Part shown: positions 17,094 to 24,861 of the stretch, in pieces
How the letters are laid out: every line of letters begins with the position of its first letter
How positions within the stretch are numbered: the first letter of the stretch is position 1
Origin: CAZRIE01 sp964600075
Lineage (GTDB): Bacteria > Bacteroidota > Bacteroidia > Flavobacteriales > Flavobacteriaceae
Direction of reading: 5' to 3'
NCBI GenBank assembly: GCA_964600075.1
Contig: CAZRIE010000001.1
Coordinates: 1 to 64,000 of the forward strand
DNA length: 64,000 bases
Notes under the pieces: model-generated
Seen by the model: only the letters and a program-made list of their open reading frames with translations
Databases searched by the model: none
Told to the model about the DNA's origin: nothing
Position numbers and translations under genes: made by a program

Positions 17094-18434
17094 ATGACCG
17101 ATGTAAAAATTTGGCAATGGGGATTAATACTGGTATCAAGTCTGATACTGTTCCTGATATCTCCTTTGGCAAAAAATACCAATCAATTTTTTAAGGCGGA
17201 GTATCGCAAGAAGGCTCCGAATACCTTTATGCTGATGGGCAGTCTCGTCATTTCATGGATATTCGCCAAGAGCATTACCAATGCCGCGAATCTCGGCTTG
17301 GATTATGGTATTGTCGGTGGGGTCGCTTATGCGGGGTACTATCTGTCTTTTGTAGTGGCAGGGATTATTATTTATCAAATGCGTACACAGGGCAAATTTA
17401 CAAGCATTCATCATTTTCTGGCCTCCAGGTTCGGTAAAGGCGCTGTTGCTGTGTTTTCTATATTAATTGCATTTCGTCTATTTAACGAGGTATGGAGCAA
17501 TACCATGGTCATCGGCACCTATTTTGGCGATATGGGCACTGCGCCCTATTACTGCTCGATATTGGTCTTTATGGTATTGACTTTAGCGTATGCGCTTAAG
17601 GGCGGATTGAGTAGTTCTATATTTACAGACATCATACAAATGGGGCTGTTCTCCATCTTATTGTTCGTTATTCTTTCGAATATATTTAATGCCGATGCAT
17701 CCTTCACCATGGAAAGCGTATTAAAATCGGGCACTTGGTCTTTTGAGCTCGGCATAAATCTTTTGTTTGTCGCGCTGTTGCAATCACTTAGTTATCCCTT
17801 TCATGACCCTGTATTGACCGATAGGGGATTTATCAGTCCGCCAAAAACAACACTAAAAAGCTTCCTTTGGGCTGGTCTTGTTGGTGCCATTTGCATTATT
17901 CTGTTCAGCATTATTGGTGTCTTCGCCCAAAGTCAAGGTATGGCAGGCCAAGCGGCCGTAGCGGTCGGAAAAGCTTTTGGCGTAACAATACTTTTGGTCA
18001 TCAATTTTATCATGATTACCTCTGCGGCATCGACGCTAGATTCCACTTTTTCCTCTTTTTCAAAGCTGTTGTCCGTTGACCTCAACATGGGCAATACCTT
18101 GAAATTTGGAAGATGGGCCATGGTTTTAATTGCTGTTTTAGGAACGATTCCCGTTTTCTTGGATGCAGAAATTTTATCGGCAACAACAATAAGTGGCACT
18201 ATGGTCATCGGTCTGACCCCAATTTTTGTTTTTTGGAAGATTGAGACGCCAAAAATCAGTTTCTACTTAAGTGTCTTTTGCGGCATTTTATTCGGATTTT
18301 TGTTGGTTTTTGGTTGGTTTCCCGACCAATTGATATTTACAGCGGGTAAGTATGCCGATTTATTATGGGTCAATTTTTGGGGGATTCTATGTTGCATTCT
18401 CCTTTATTTTACACCGAAATGGATAAGAAAATAG
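17094..18434 (+). CDS. Sodium:solute symporter (SSS family)
   Basis: A 446-residue inner membrane protein with about 12 hydrophobic segments. It has the SSS-type N-terminal features (KNTNQFFKAEYRKKAPNTFMLMGSLVISW and ...NAANLGLDYGIVGGVAYAGYYLSF) and a conserved LKGGLSSSIFTDIIQMG segment that corresponds to the substrate/Na+ region of SSS transporters. It lies between SusD and the calcineurin-fold gene, overlapping the latter by 16 bp. The natural reading is that SusC/SusD brings a solute into the periplasm and this symporter takes it across the inner membrane. The solute is not known. Confidence 0.87.
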   Translation: MTDVKIWQWGLILVSSLILFLISPLAKNTNQFFKAEYRKKAPNTFMLMGSLVISWIFAKSITNAANLGLDYGIVGGVAYAGYYLSFVVAGIIIYQMRTQGKFTSIHHFLASRFGKGAVAVFSILIAFRLFNEVWSNTMVIGTYFGDMGTAPYYCSILVFMVLTLAYALKGGLSSSIFTDIIQMGLFSILLFVILSNIFNADASFTMESVLKSGTWSFELGINLLFVALLQSLSYPFHDPVLTDRGFISPPKTTLKSFLWAGLVGAICIILFSIIGVFAQSQGMAGQAAVAVGKAFGVTILLVINFIMITSAASTLDSTFSSFSKLLSVDLNMGNTLKFGRWAMVLIAVLGTIPVFLDAEILSATTISGTMVIGLTPIFVFWKIETPKISFYLSVFCGILFGFLLVFGWFPDQLIFTAGKYADLLWVNFWGILCCILLYFTPKWIRK

Positions 18435-19276
18435 TGCATATCGGAAAGGTTCACGGCAAAGTACTGCTCTTCGGAGGCGTATATAGCAACCTTCAAGCGT
18501 TGGAAAAATTAATTTCCATCGCTGTAGAAGAAGATATTGCTCCTGAAAATTGTGTTTGTACAGGCGATATCGTTGGCTATTGTGCACAACCGGAAGAAAC
18601 AGTACAATTGTTCCAAAATTGGGGAGCTAGAAGCATTCAGGGCAATGTGGAGCAACAATTGTACGAGGGTGCCGAAGACTGTGGCTGTGATTTTACGGTC
18701 GGTAGTCGTTGCGACGGATTCTCAAAAACCTGGTACCCTTATGCAAAAAGCAGGCTGTCGAAAACCGCTCTCGATTGGATGGGCGAATTGCCAAACCAAA
18801 TCGCATTTGAATATGTAGGTAAAAGTGTAATGGTCGTTCACGGTTCGTCCGATCATATTTCGGAGTTTATCTTTGCGTCGAGTCCAACATCCATAAAAAA
18901 GGAAGGCTTCGAGCAAACAGGAAGTGATATCATCACCACCGGTCATTGTGGACTACCTTTCCACCAAGAAATCGATGATAGATTATGGTTAAACCCAGGA
19001 GTTATTGGCATGCCAGCCAATGACGGTACACCAAGAGTGTGGTATCTAGTATTGCAGGAAATGAACGGGAAAATACAGTACACGCATCGCTATCTCGAAT
19101 ACGATTATCAGACCACATACCAACTTATGCGCGAGAACCATTTGCCTCTTGAATATGCTGAAACTTTGCTATCAGGGCTTTGGGACAATATGGAAATCTT
19201 GCCTGAAGCTGAAAAAAGGCTTCAAGGAATTCCTTATAATTTTGAACACTCAGAAAAAATTCATCTAAAATCATAG
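18419..19276 (+). CDS. Calcineurin-like metallophosphoesterase-fold protein, atypical
   Basis: A 285-residue YfcE-like calcineurin-fold protein. Conserved motifs are CTGDIVGY (Asp50), QGN (Asn76), VVHG (His141) and TTGHCGLP (His176). Compared with the family, the first motif D-x-H is G20-V-Y22, the catalytic His after Asn76 is Val77, and the second His of GHxH is Gly178. All ligands of one metal site are lost while all four ligands of the other remain. Cys88, Cys90 and Cys98 follow the QGN motif. The ATG at 18419 (MDKKIVHI) overlaps the symporter by 16 bp; an ATG at 18365 is less likely. The peroxidase-like gene starts two bases after its stop. I recall relatives with the same FGGxYSN motif next to ArsS-type genes, but this was not checked. 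Substrate unknown. Confidence 0.85.
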   Translation: MDKKIVHIGKVHGKVLLFGGVYSNLQALEKLISIAVEEDIAPENCVCTGDIVGYCAQPEETVQLFQNWGARSIQGNVEQQLYEGAEDCGCDFTVGSRCDGFSKTWYPYAKSRLSKTALDWMGELPNQIAFEYVGKSVMVVHGSSDHISEFIFASSPTSIKKEGFEQTGSDIITTGHCGLPFHQEIDDRLWLNPGVIGMPANDGTPRVWYLVLQEMNGKIQYTHRYLEYDYQTTYQLMRENHLPLEYAETLLSGLWDNMEILPEAEKRLQGIPYNFEHSEKIHLKS

Positions 19277-19278
19277 AC

Positions 19279-19614
19279 ATGGCAGACAGTTATTACGACC
19301 CGTCGGACTTACGGAAATTTGGAAAGATTACAGAATGGAGCGAAGAGCTCGGCAACAAATTCTTCGAATACTACGGTAAGGTTTTCGAGGAAGGCGCACT
19401 AAGTGCTCGAGAGAAATCTTTAATCGCTTTGGCGGTATCCCATGTGGTAAAATGCCCTTACTGTATCGATTCTTACACCAAAGACGGACTTCAAAAAGGT
19501 ATTACCAAAGAAGAAATGATGGAAGCCGTGCATGTCGGGGCGGCGATTGAAAGTGGTGCAACCCTAGTGCATGGAGTACAGATGATGAACAAGTATAATA
19601 AGCTCTCTATGTAG
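19279..19614 (+). CDS. Arsenosugar-cluster peroxidase-like (carboxymuconolactone decarboxylase family) protein
   Basis: A 111-residue helical protein of the AhpD/CMD fold. The redox pair is C59-P-Y-C62 followed by DSYTKDGL, with the family REKSLIALAVSHVV helix before it and HVGAAIESGATLVHG after it. In many genomes this family sits directly beside arsS and is named arsenosugar biosynthesis-associated peroxidase-like protein. Its start follows the metallophosphoesterase stop by 2 bp, so the two are translationally linked. A thiol-disulfide or peroxide-reducing role is inferred from the CxxC. Confidence 0.88.
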   Translation: MADSYYDPSDLRKFGKITEWSEELGNKFFEYYGKVFEEGALSAREKSLIALAVSHVVKCPYCIDSYTKDGLQKGITKEEMMEAVHVGAAIESGATLVHGVQMMNKYNKLSM

Positions 19615-19719
19615 TGGGCAGTAAATTGTTAACGTGAATACTGAAAATAAATTATTAATACAAAGTGTGTAAATAGTAGACGGTTTACAGTAAGCAGTGG
19701 CAGCAATTATATTTGCTAT

Positions 19720-19782
19720 TACTACCTATTGAATACTACCTATTGAATACTGAATACTGAACACTGAATACTGAATACTGAG
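19720..19782. repeat. Tandem repeats: 14-bp x2 then 7-bp x5
   Basis: TACTACCTATTGAA occurs twice head to tail (19720-19747), followed by five heptamers TACTGAA, TACTGAA, CACTGAA, TACTGAA, TACTGAG (19748-19782). The tract ends 4 bp before the arsS ATG, so unit-number changes would alter the spacing or leader of arsS. It belongs to the 7-bp periodic spacer repeats seen elsewhere in the window. Confidence 0.85.
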
Positions 19783-19786
19783 AAGA

Positions 19787-20842
19787 ATGGCTACAAAATC
19801 ATTAAAAGCAAAAGGAAACGAACTTGCAGTTTCAAATAAGCAGCTCGAAATACTGAACGGAAGTATCTTCGCTGATGGCGATTTACCTTACTTTAAAGAC
19901 AAGATTGCCGATATCGGACATTTTCCCTTACGGCCCAAGAAGTTGGAAATTCTTCAGATCAATGTGGGCTATATGTGCAATCAGGTATGCGAACATTGTC
20001 ACGTCGATGCAGGTCCTGATCGGAAAGAGATTATGACCCGAGATACCATGCGCCAATGTTTGGAGGTCATCAAGAATACTGAAGCACATACGCTAGACTT
20101 AACTGGTGGCGCACCCGAAATGAATCCTGATTTTAGATGGTTTGTTGAAGAGGCGGCCAAGGCTGGTATCAAAGATTTTATCGTGAGGTCGAATCTGACC
20201 ATCATCCGCGCAAACAAGAAATATTATGATTTACCGGAGTTTTTTAAGAAGCACAACGTACATGTGATTTCCTCAATGCCCCACTATACCCGCGGCAAAA
20301 CGGACAAACAGCGTGGTGATGGGGTTTTCGATAAATCGATCAAAGCCTTACAGGAATTGAACGCGGTCGGCTATGGTTTGCCCGACAGTAGCCTTAGATT
20401 GGATCTTGTATATAACCCTTCGGGAGCATACCTGCCCGGTGACCAAATGGCCATGGAACGGGACTTTAAAAAAGCACTCGATGAAGATTTCGATATTCAG
20501 TTTCATAATCTATTCGCTATTACAAACCTTCCCATAGCGCGGTTTTTAGATTATCTGATCGCTTCCGAAAACTATGAGGACTATATGTACTCATTAGTAG
20601 AGGCCTATAATCCCGCAGCCGTTGAGAACGTGATGTGTACCAATACGATTTCCATCAGTTGGGACGGTTGGTTGTACGACTGCGATTTTAACCAGATGCT
20701 GGACCTCAAGGTAGCGAGCAAGGTAAAACACATCAAAGATTACAATGAAGATCTTCTGAACGACAGAAACATCATTATATCACAACACTGTTATGGTTGT
20801 ACTGCAGGGGCGGGAAGTAGTTGTCAAGGGACGGTGGCCTAA
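19787..20842 (+). CDS. arsS: Arsenosugar biosynthesis radical SAM protein ArsS
   Basis: A 351-residue radical SAM enzyme. The 4Fe-4S cysteines are C64, C68 and C71 (CNQVCEHC). The family-specific C-terminal Cys-rich motif HCYGCTAGAGSSCQG is present; some relatives have selenocysteine in this region, whereas here only ordinary Cys codons are seen. In cyanobacteria ArsS with ArsM turns methylated arsenic into arsenosugars by adding a deoxyadenosyl group. No arsM is in this window, so the true substrate is open. It is the last gene of the plus-strand block, 172 bp after the peroxidase-like gene, and is followed by a terminator at 20874-20907. Confidence 0.9.
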   Translation: MATKSLKAKGNELAVSNKQLEILNGSIFADGDLPYFKDKIADIGHFPLRPKKLEILQINVGYMCNQVCEHCHVDAGPDRKEIMTRDTMRQCLEVIKNTEAHTLDLTGGAPEMNPDFRWFVEEAAKAGIKDFIVRSNLTIIRANKKYYDLPEFFKKHNVHVISSMPHYTRGKTDKQRGDGVFDKSIKALQELNAVGYGLPDSSLRLDLVYNPSGAYLPGDQMAMERDFKKALDEDFDIQFHNLFAITNLPIARFLDYLIASENYEDYMYSLVEAYNPAAVENVMCTNTISISWDGWLYDCDFNQMLDLKVASKVKHIKDYNEDLLNDRNIIISQHCYGCTAGAGSSCQGTVA

Positions 20843-20873
20843 AATTGTAATTATGCTATATATTTCACTTCTG

Positions 20874-20907
20874 AAAAGCTAAAACTTGAGCTATGGTTTT
20901 GGCTTTT
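20874..20907 (+). terminator. Rho-independent terminator after arsS
   Basis: AAAAGCTAAAAC (20874-20885) pairs with GTTTTGGCTTTT (20896-20907) over 12 bp with one T:G wobble and a 10-nt loop, followed by more T residues. It lies 31 bp after the arsS stop. Confidence 0.7.
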
Positions 20908-20989
20908 TTATACATTGCGACAAAGTTCTACTCATAGAATAAGGACAGAAACCGACTAAAGAGTCTTCAAAAAAGAAAATTCGATATTT

Positions 20990-21010
20990 TTTCAGGGATT
21001 TCAGGGATTT
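20990..21010. repeat. 9-bp direct repeat TTTCAGGGA x2
   Basis: TTTCAGGGA (20990-20998) is repeated at 20999-21007 and begins again as TTTCA. It lies in the spacer between arsS and the tetR-family gene; function unknown. Confidence 0.6.
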
Positions 21011-21078
21011 CAACGGAGCTTTCATCCAAAATAACCTAGGCCACATACCAAATCCATCTTTTTAAAGTTATGGCTATT

Positions 21079-21092
21079 CGACCTGTTGGTCG
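21079..21092. promoter_or_regulatory. TetR operator candidate CGACC-TGTT-GGTCG
   Basis: A perfect inverted repeat CGACC/GGTCG with a 4-bp spacer lies 23 bp before the tetR-family ATG. Palindromes just upstream of tetR-type genes commonly mediate autoregulation. The GACC-N4-GGTC core also occurs at 6726-6737. Confidence 0.55.
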
Positions 21093-21115
21093 GTTTCAAC
21101 TAAAGCCTATCTCTT

Positions 21116-21733
21116 ATGGAAAAAAGCCTAAAACGCATGGCCACCATGCAACGCATGCAAATCACCGGTTTGGATTTGTTTTACAAAAACGGTTACTATA
21201 CTACTAGTGTAGACGATATTCTTAAAGAGCTTTCACTTTCGAAAGGTGCCTTTTACTATCACTTCGAATCTAAAGAAGATTTCTTTATACAAATCATAGA
21301 AAACCTTTTGGTACGCAAAATGTATAGTATGCTTATCGAACCTATCGAAAGCCATGAAAATACCATAGAACAGATTACCCAGTGTTTTGAAAATGCTCTA
21401 GAAACAGCTGTGCACAATGAATTTGACTTTGGGTTTGTACTGAGTAATTTTATCAATGAGTTCAACGGAAAGAACGAAAAGATTATGAAACATCTCAACG
21501 ACCTTCTTAGAATATGGGAGGTGAATCTAGTATCTGCAATACAGCGCGGAAAATTCAATGGGCACATCGACAGGCATGTTGACAGCGAAGGTGTTGCGGT
21601 ATATTTGATGAGTTCTTACATCGGGGTGCGTACCTTGATGGTAGGAATTACGCCAAGTGCGAAAAAGTATCGGTTTATGTCTCAGTTACGACAGTATTTC
21701 AAATCAATGGAGCCGAGAACCGCTAGTGTATAG
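21116..21733 (+). CDS. TetR/AcrR family transcriptional regulator
   Basis: A 205-residue one-component regulator. The N-terminal helix-turn-helix (about 10-57) has the standard pattern ITGLDLFYKNGYYTTSVDDI then LSLSKGAFYYHFESKEDFF. The C-terminal ligand domain (about 70-200) cannot be matched to a ligand class. A palindrome (21079-21092) sits right before the gene, suggesting autoregulation. It follows the arsS block in the same direction but behind a terminator, so it may control that block, itself, or the site at 6726-6737; these links are inference. It converges on the GT9 gene with only 12 bp between stops. Confidence 0.92.
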   Translation: MEKSLKRMATMQRMQITGLDLFYKNGYYTTSVDDILKELSLSKGAFYYHFESKEDFFIQIIENLLVRKMYSMLIEPIESHENTIEQITQCFENALETAVHNEFDFGFVLSNFINEFNGKNEKIMKHLNDLLRIWEVNLVSAIQRGKFNGHIDRHVDSEGVAVYLMSSYIGVRTLMVGITPSAKKYRFMSQLRQYFKSMEPRTASV

Positions 21734-21745
21734 AAGGAGGAACCC

Positions 21746-22780
21746 TTAACGTTTCAATGCACTCTCAATCTTGGCGACCACCTCTTCCGGTAAAATCGTT
21801 TCCATGACCCTTTCATAACCGTCGGGTATTTTGTTGCCATATATCGATGTCGGGATTAGCGGAAATTTTTCGCGTTCCGCAAATAGGGAATTTGAAGCAT
21901 CTTGACCAAACGGATAAAAACCTGCATACGGATGCGTAACCCCCCAAAGTGTAATTACAGGAATTCCGTACATAGCGGCCAAATGGCCGTTACCACTGTC
22001 CATCGAAAGCATGCCATCAAGATTGGAAATTATGGCAAGTTCTTCTGCAAAGGATAGTTTTCCCACAGCGCATATGCAGTTTTTGAACTTAGTTTCAAAT
22101 TCTTCAAGTTTGTATTTCTCCGCATCACCTCCTCCGAACAGTAGTATTTTATAGCCGTTAGAACAGTCAAGTGTTTCAATTACGTCTTCCATTAGTGTTA
22201 GCGGATACATTTTACCCTCAAAAGCGGCAAACGGAGCAATGCCCAGCCACTTCTTAACGTCGGGACCTATTAAGTCTATCGTTTTTTTCGAGCATTTTTC
22301 TTTGGGTAATGGCCTTGCCTTTGAAAGGTCCAGAGGGAACCCTAATGCTGCAAAAACATCGGCATAACGTTCATGGGTCGTCTTCAACGGTTTGAATACT
22401 TTATTACTGGAAGACGTCAGCGCTTTTTTTTCAGCTCTGCCCTTATCGATTTGAACGACAGGAATACGCCCAAATCGAAAAAAGCGTTTGAGCACTTTAC
22501 TACGAAGTACATTATGCAGGTCGGCTACTGCATCAATGTTTAGGGTAGCTAACTCCTTGTAAAGTTTCCACAGTCCGAAAACGCCTTTATGCCTTCCTTT
22601 TACATCTGCCTCATATACCGTCACATTCGAAAGTTGTGAAAACATTGGTCTAAAAAAAGCTCGGGTAAGCACTGTAATTTTCACATCAGGGTATTGGTCA
22701 GAGAATGCAGAAAGAACCGGCACGGTCATGGCCACATCGCCCATTGCAGAAAGCCTGATGACCAATATGTGGAAGTCCAC
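21746..22780 (-). CDS. Glycosyltransferase family 9 (ADP-heptose:LPS heptosyltransferase-like)
   Basis: A protein of about 344 residues of the WaaC/WaaF/RfaQ family (GT9), which adds heptose to the LPS inner core. The N-terminal Rossmann strand reads ILVIRLSAMGDVAMTVPVL, and the C-terminal half has the donor-site signature MLSMDSGNGHLAAMYGIPVITLWGVTHP. No ATG fits the N-terminus. I choose the GTG at 22780 (reading VDFHILVIRL); a GTG at 22822 would add 14 residues from an unusually G-rich stretch and overlap the DUF4254 gene by 14 bp. Confidence 0.88.
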   Translation of the reverse strand: MDFHILVIRLSAMGDVAMTVPVLSAFSDQYPDVKITVLTRAFFRPMFSQLSNVTVYEADVKGRHKGVFGLWKLYKELATLNIDAVADLHNVLRSKVLKRFFRFGRIPVVQIDKGRAEKKALTSSSNKVFKPLKTTHERYADVFAALGFPLDLSKARPLPKEKCSKKTIDLIGPDVKKWLGIAPFAAFEGKMYPLTLMEDVIETLDCSNGYKILLFGGGDAEKYKLEEFETKFKNCICAVGKLSFAEELAIISNLDGMLSMDSGNGHLAAMYGIPVITLWGVTHPYAGFYPFGQDASNSLFAEREKFPLIPTSIYGNKIPDGYERVMETILPEEVVAKIESALKR

Positions 22781-22808
22781 TCCCCCCGCCCCGAGACTGG
22801 GAGAGATA

Positions 22809-23411
22809 TTACTTGGTGCCACGTAATACGGGGTTTAATTCATCGTCATTGTACATCTTCATCTGTTTATAGACCTTCATGTACTTGTTTCCGGCATCGA
22901 TGTCTGCCAGCAATTGGTCAATGGCGGTCGAAAGGTCTTTTCGCTGTTCGAGTAGCACATTCAATTTTTGGTTACACTTTTCAATGTGCTCAACGGAAGC
23001 ATCTTTCCGAGCTACTTCCTCTTGCATATGGTAGATTTTCAGCGCCAAAATAGAAAGACGGTCGATGGCCCAAGCCGGACTCTCGGTATTTATAGTAGCC
23101 TCTTCCTTAACTTCTACCGATTGGTGTTTTTTTAAGAAGTAGCTGTCAATATACTCTACTAAATCTGTACGGTCTTGGTTACTCGCGTCGATTTTCCGTT
23201 TGAGAACCAAAGCCGCTTCCGGATTTATAGCAGGGTCGCGTATGATGTCTTCATAATGCCATTGCACCGTATCTATCCAGTTCTTCCTATAAAGCAGACT
23301 GGCGATATCGTCTTTAGCGTATGGATTAACAAAGGATTGATAGACATCGTCTTTTACATGGTATTCTTGAATACTTTCTTCAAAAATGGTATAGGCGAAC
23401 TTGCTGAACAT
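22809..23411 (-). CDS. DUF4254 family protein
   Basis: A 200-residue, mostly helical, charged cytoplasmic protein with the family-like AWAIDRLSILALKIYHM segment in the middle. DUF4254 proteins are of unknown function and are repeatedly encoded beside GT9 heptosyltransferases in Bacteroidota, as here. ATG start at 23411. A role in LPS core assembly is suggested by this pairing only. Confidence 0.85.
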   Translation of the reverse strand: MFSKFAYTIFEESIQEYHVKDDVYQSFVNPYAKDDIASLLYRKNWIDTVQWHYEDIIRDPAINPEAALVLKRKIDASNQDRTDLVEYIDSYFLKKHQSVEVKEEATINTESPAWAIDRLSILALKIYHMQEEVARKDASVEHIEKCNQKLNVLLEQRKDLSTAIDQLLADIDAGNKYMKVYKQMKMYNDDELNPVLRGTK

Positions 23412-23443
23412 CTTTATACGTTTTGAAGCAAAGTTATTGATTA

Positions 23444-24382
23444 TTATTTTATGGCAATGCTGGTCAAAAACACCAAAAACGGAATTATCACGCTTGATAT
23501 TAGCATAATCTCTTTGATGTTCGGTCGTCTAATCGACTCTATGTACTTAGTCATAAAAACTACCGACGGAAAAAAAGTGACCATAATCGGATAAACATTG
23601 TCAGAGAGTTTCAATACGTTCAATATCAAACCGATAATGAAAGACAGTGCTATCAGGCGCATGGTAACTACCTTGCCCAAACCAGTTTTTCCCAATTTGA
23701 AGAATGCCAAAAGTCCAGCCAAAAAAGTACCTAAAGCAAAACAGATAAGCTTGGTGCTGTGACCCCAATAAGAAAAGTAAGCCACGTTAAACGATATGTC
23801 AAGCTGGTAGTGCTCGGTCAGAAATTCTTCTTGATCCACTAGTATCAGTACACATTCGGTTATCATAAAAACTGTAAATAACCCTGCAAAAGGCACCATC
23901 CAATTTCTAATGTTCTTAGGTTCATAGAAATAAATTGCCGCAAAGACCAACAACATAAACAACAATGCCCAGTCGTAGAAGAGACTCGATACCAAAATCC
24001 ATACACTAGCATCAAAAATCTTGAACTTGATATTTTTCAACGACCGAATGCTGATCAATCTTCTCGTTGCCAACAAAAGAAAGAAACTACAAAAAATAGC
24101 ATCGGAATCCGCAAGGGTTTCGGGGAAAACTACGGCCAACAGCGCATAAAAAAGTATCGAGAACGAGTTGGTGCCGGTTACCTTATTCCGTTTCACAATA
24201 AAGTTGACCACAAAGATGCTGAATAACAACACGCCTAGAATCAGTGTCTGGCCCAGCAATTGTTCGGGTGAATAAATCTTATCGAAGAGAAAGAAATGTA
24301 CGAGCCAGTAAAAAACAAACAAGAACGAAAGTATAATGATGTAGTTTATTGGCTTTGTTTTGCCAAAAATGACTGAAATCAT
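23444..24382 (-). CDS. DUF6427 family membrane protein
   Basis: A 312-residue integral membrane protein with about 10-11 hydrophobic segments and short loops, starting MISVIFGKTKPINY and ending IPFLVFLTSIAIK. It resembles DUF6427, a flavobacterial family of unknown function found beside DUF4254 and DUF6341 genes. The size and dispersed-helix pattern recall polytopic GT-C or flippase-like proteins, but no catalytic motif is visible. The ATG at 24382 lies 3 bp from the arm of a large palindrome. Confidence 0.8.
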   Translation of the reverse strand: MISVIFGKTKPINYIIILSFLFVFYWLVHFFLFDKIYSPEQLLGQTLILGVLLFSIFVVNFIVKRNKVTGTNSFSILFYALLAVVFPETLADSDAIFCSFFLLLATRRLISIRSLKNIKFKIFDASVWILVSSLFYDWALLFMLLVFAAIYFYEPKNIRNWMVPFAGLFTVFMITECVLILVDQEEFLTEHYQLDISFNVAYFSYWGHSTKLICFALGTFLAGLLAFFKLGKTGLGKVVTMRLIALSFIIGLILNVLKLSDNVYPIMVTFFPSVVFMTKYIESIRRPNIKEIMLISSVIIPFLVFLTSIAIK

Positions 24383-24385
24383 ATT

Positions 24386-24547
24386 AGAAACTATCTAAAA
24401 ATTCATCAATTGCTTTTATCTACTTCTTTTTCAGCATTACTTCGCTAAAATTTGAAAGGATACCCTAGCTATCATTTCAAATTTTGCTTCGTACTACATC
24501 AAAAATAACATATCTAAATTCCAATCATGAAAATTTAGATAGTTTCT
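24386..24547. repeat. Concentric imperfect palindrome (MITE-like) between divergent genes
   Basis: Outer arms 24386-24412 and 24521-24547 match 22 of 27 positions in inverted orientation, the first 14 (AGAAACTATCTAAA) perfectly. An inner hairpin, 24444-24487, has about 17 paired bases (core AAAATTTGAAA) and the loop ccctagc. Both share the same centre (about 24466). A separate 10-bp hairpin TATCTAAATT/AATTTAGATA lies at 24511-24541. The element fills most of the DUF6427-DUF6341 spacer. No target-site duplication is evident. Confidence 0.7.
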
Positions 24548-24558
24548 TGACTTTTATA

Positions 24559-24566
24559 TACTTTTG
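24559..24566 (+). promoter_or_regulatory. Possible -7 element (TACTTTTG) for the DUF6341 gene
   Basis: TACTTTTG matches TAnnTTTG. Transcription would start near 24573, downstream of the in-frame TTG at 24564, which favours the ATG at 24588 as the real start. No -33 TTG at standard spacing. Confidence 0.35.
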
Positions 24567-24587
24567 CAAGTAAATATAGGTAATAAG

Positions 24588-24809
24588 ATGACTTCATTTT
24601 TTAGAGGAATAGAAGATTTGTTCGTAAATGTACTTTTTTGGCCGTTGGACCAATTACGTTATATGGAAAACTGGTGGGGAGCCAATTTTTTTAACTGGAT
24701 CTTAGCCATAATCGGTTTCGCCGGATTTATCTACTGGATGCTTCAACTAAAGCAATACAACGATAACGGTGAAGAGGATAAATCGATTACTTCGCATTCG
24801 TATTTGTAG
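24588..24809 (+). CDS. DUF6341 family small membrane protein
   Basis: A 73-residue protein with one clear membrane helix (FNWILAIIGFAGFIYWMLQL) preceded by an aromatic, amphipathic N-terminal region (FVNVLFWPLDQLRYMENWW) and a charged tail. It matches the flavobacterial DUF6341 family, sometimes mislabelled as a phosphoribosyltransferase. It stands alone on the plus strand between minus-strand genes. Function unknown. Confidence 0.8.
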   Translation: MTSFFRGIEDLFVNVLFWPLDQLRYMENWWGANFFNWILAIIGFAGFIYWMLQLKQYNDNGEEDKSITSHSYL

Positions 24810-24824
24810 TTTCGACTGCGCTCA
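24810..24824. repeat. Copy of the TTTCGACTGCGCTCA spacer repeat
   Basis: This 15-mer starts right after the DUF6341 stop and recurs at 62127-62141, where it forms one arm of a hairpin. It resembles a sequence common in flavobacterial intergenic regions (from memory). Confidence 0.65.
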
Positions 24825-24861
24825 AACTACCGACGCCTGTATCTCGTGGCTTAGACTTAGT

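Noticed and set aside
18365..18418. Longer start for the calcineurin-fold protein
   Set aside because: It would overlap the symporter by 70 bp with no conserved sequence; the ATG at 18419 gives the family N-terminus.
19720..19782. Regular repeats that might be a CRISPR array
   Set aside because: Units are contiguous 7- and 14-bp tandem repeats with no unique spacers and no cas genes nearby.
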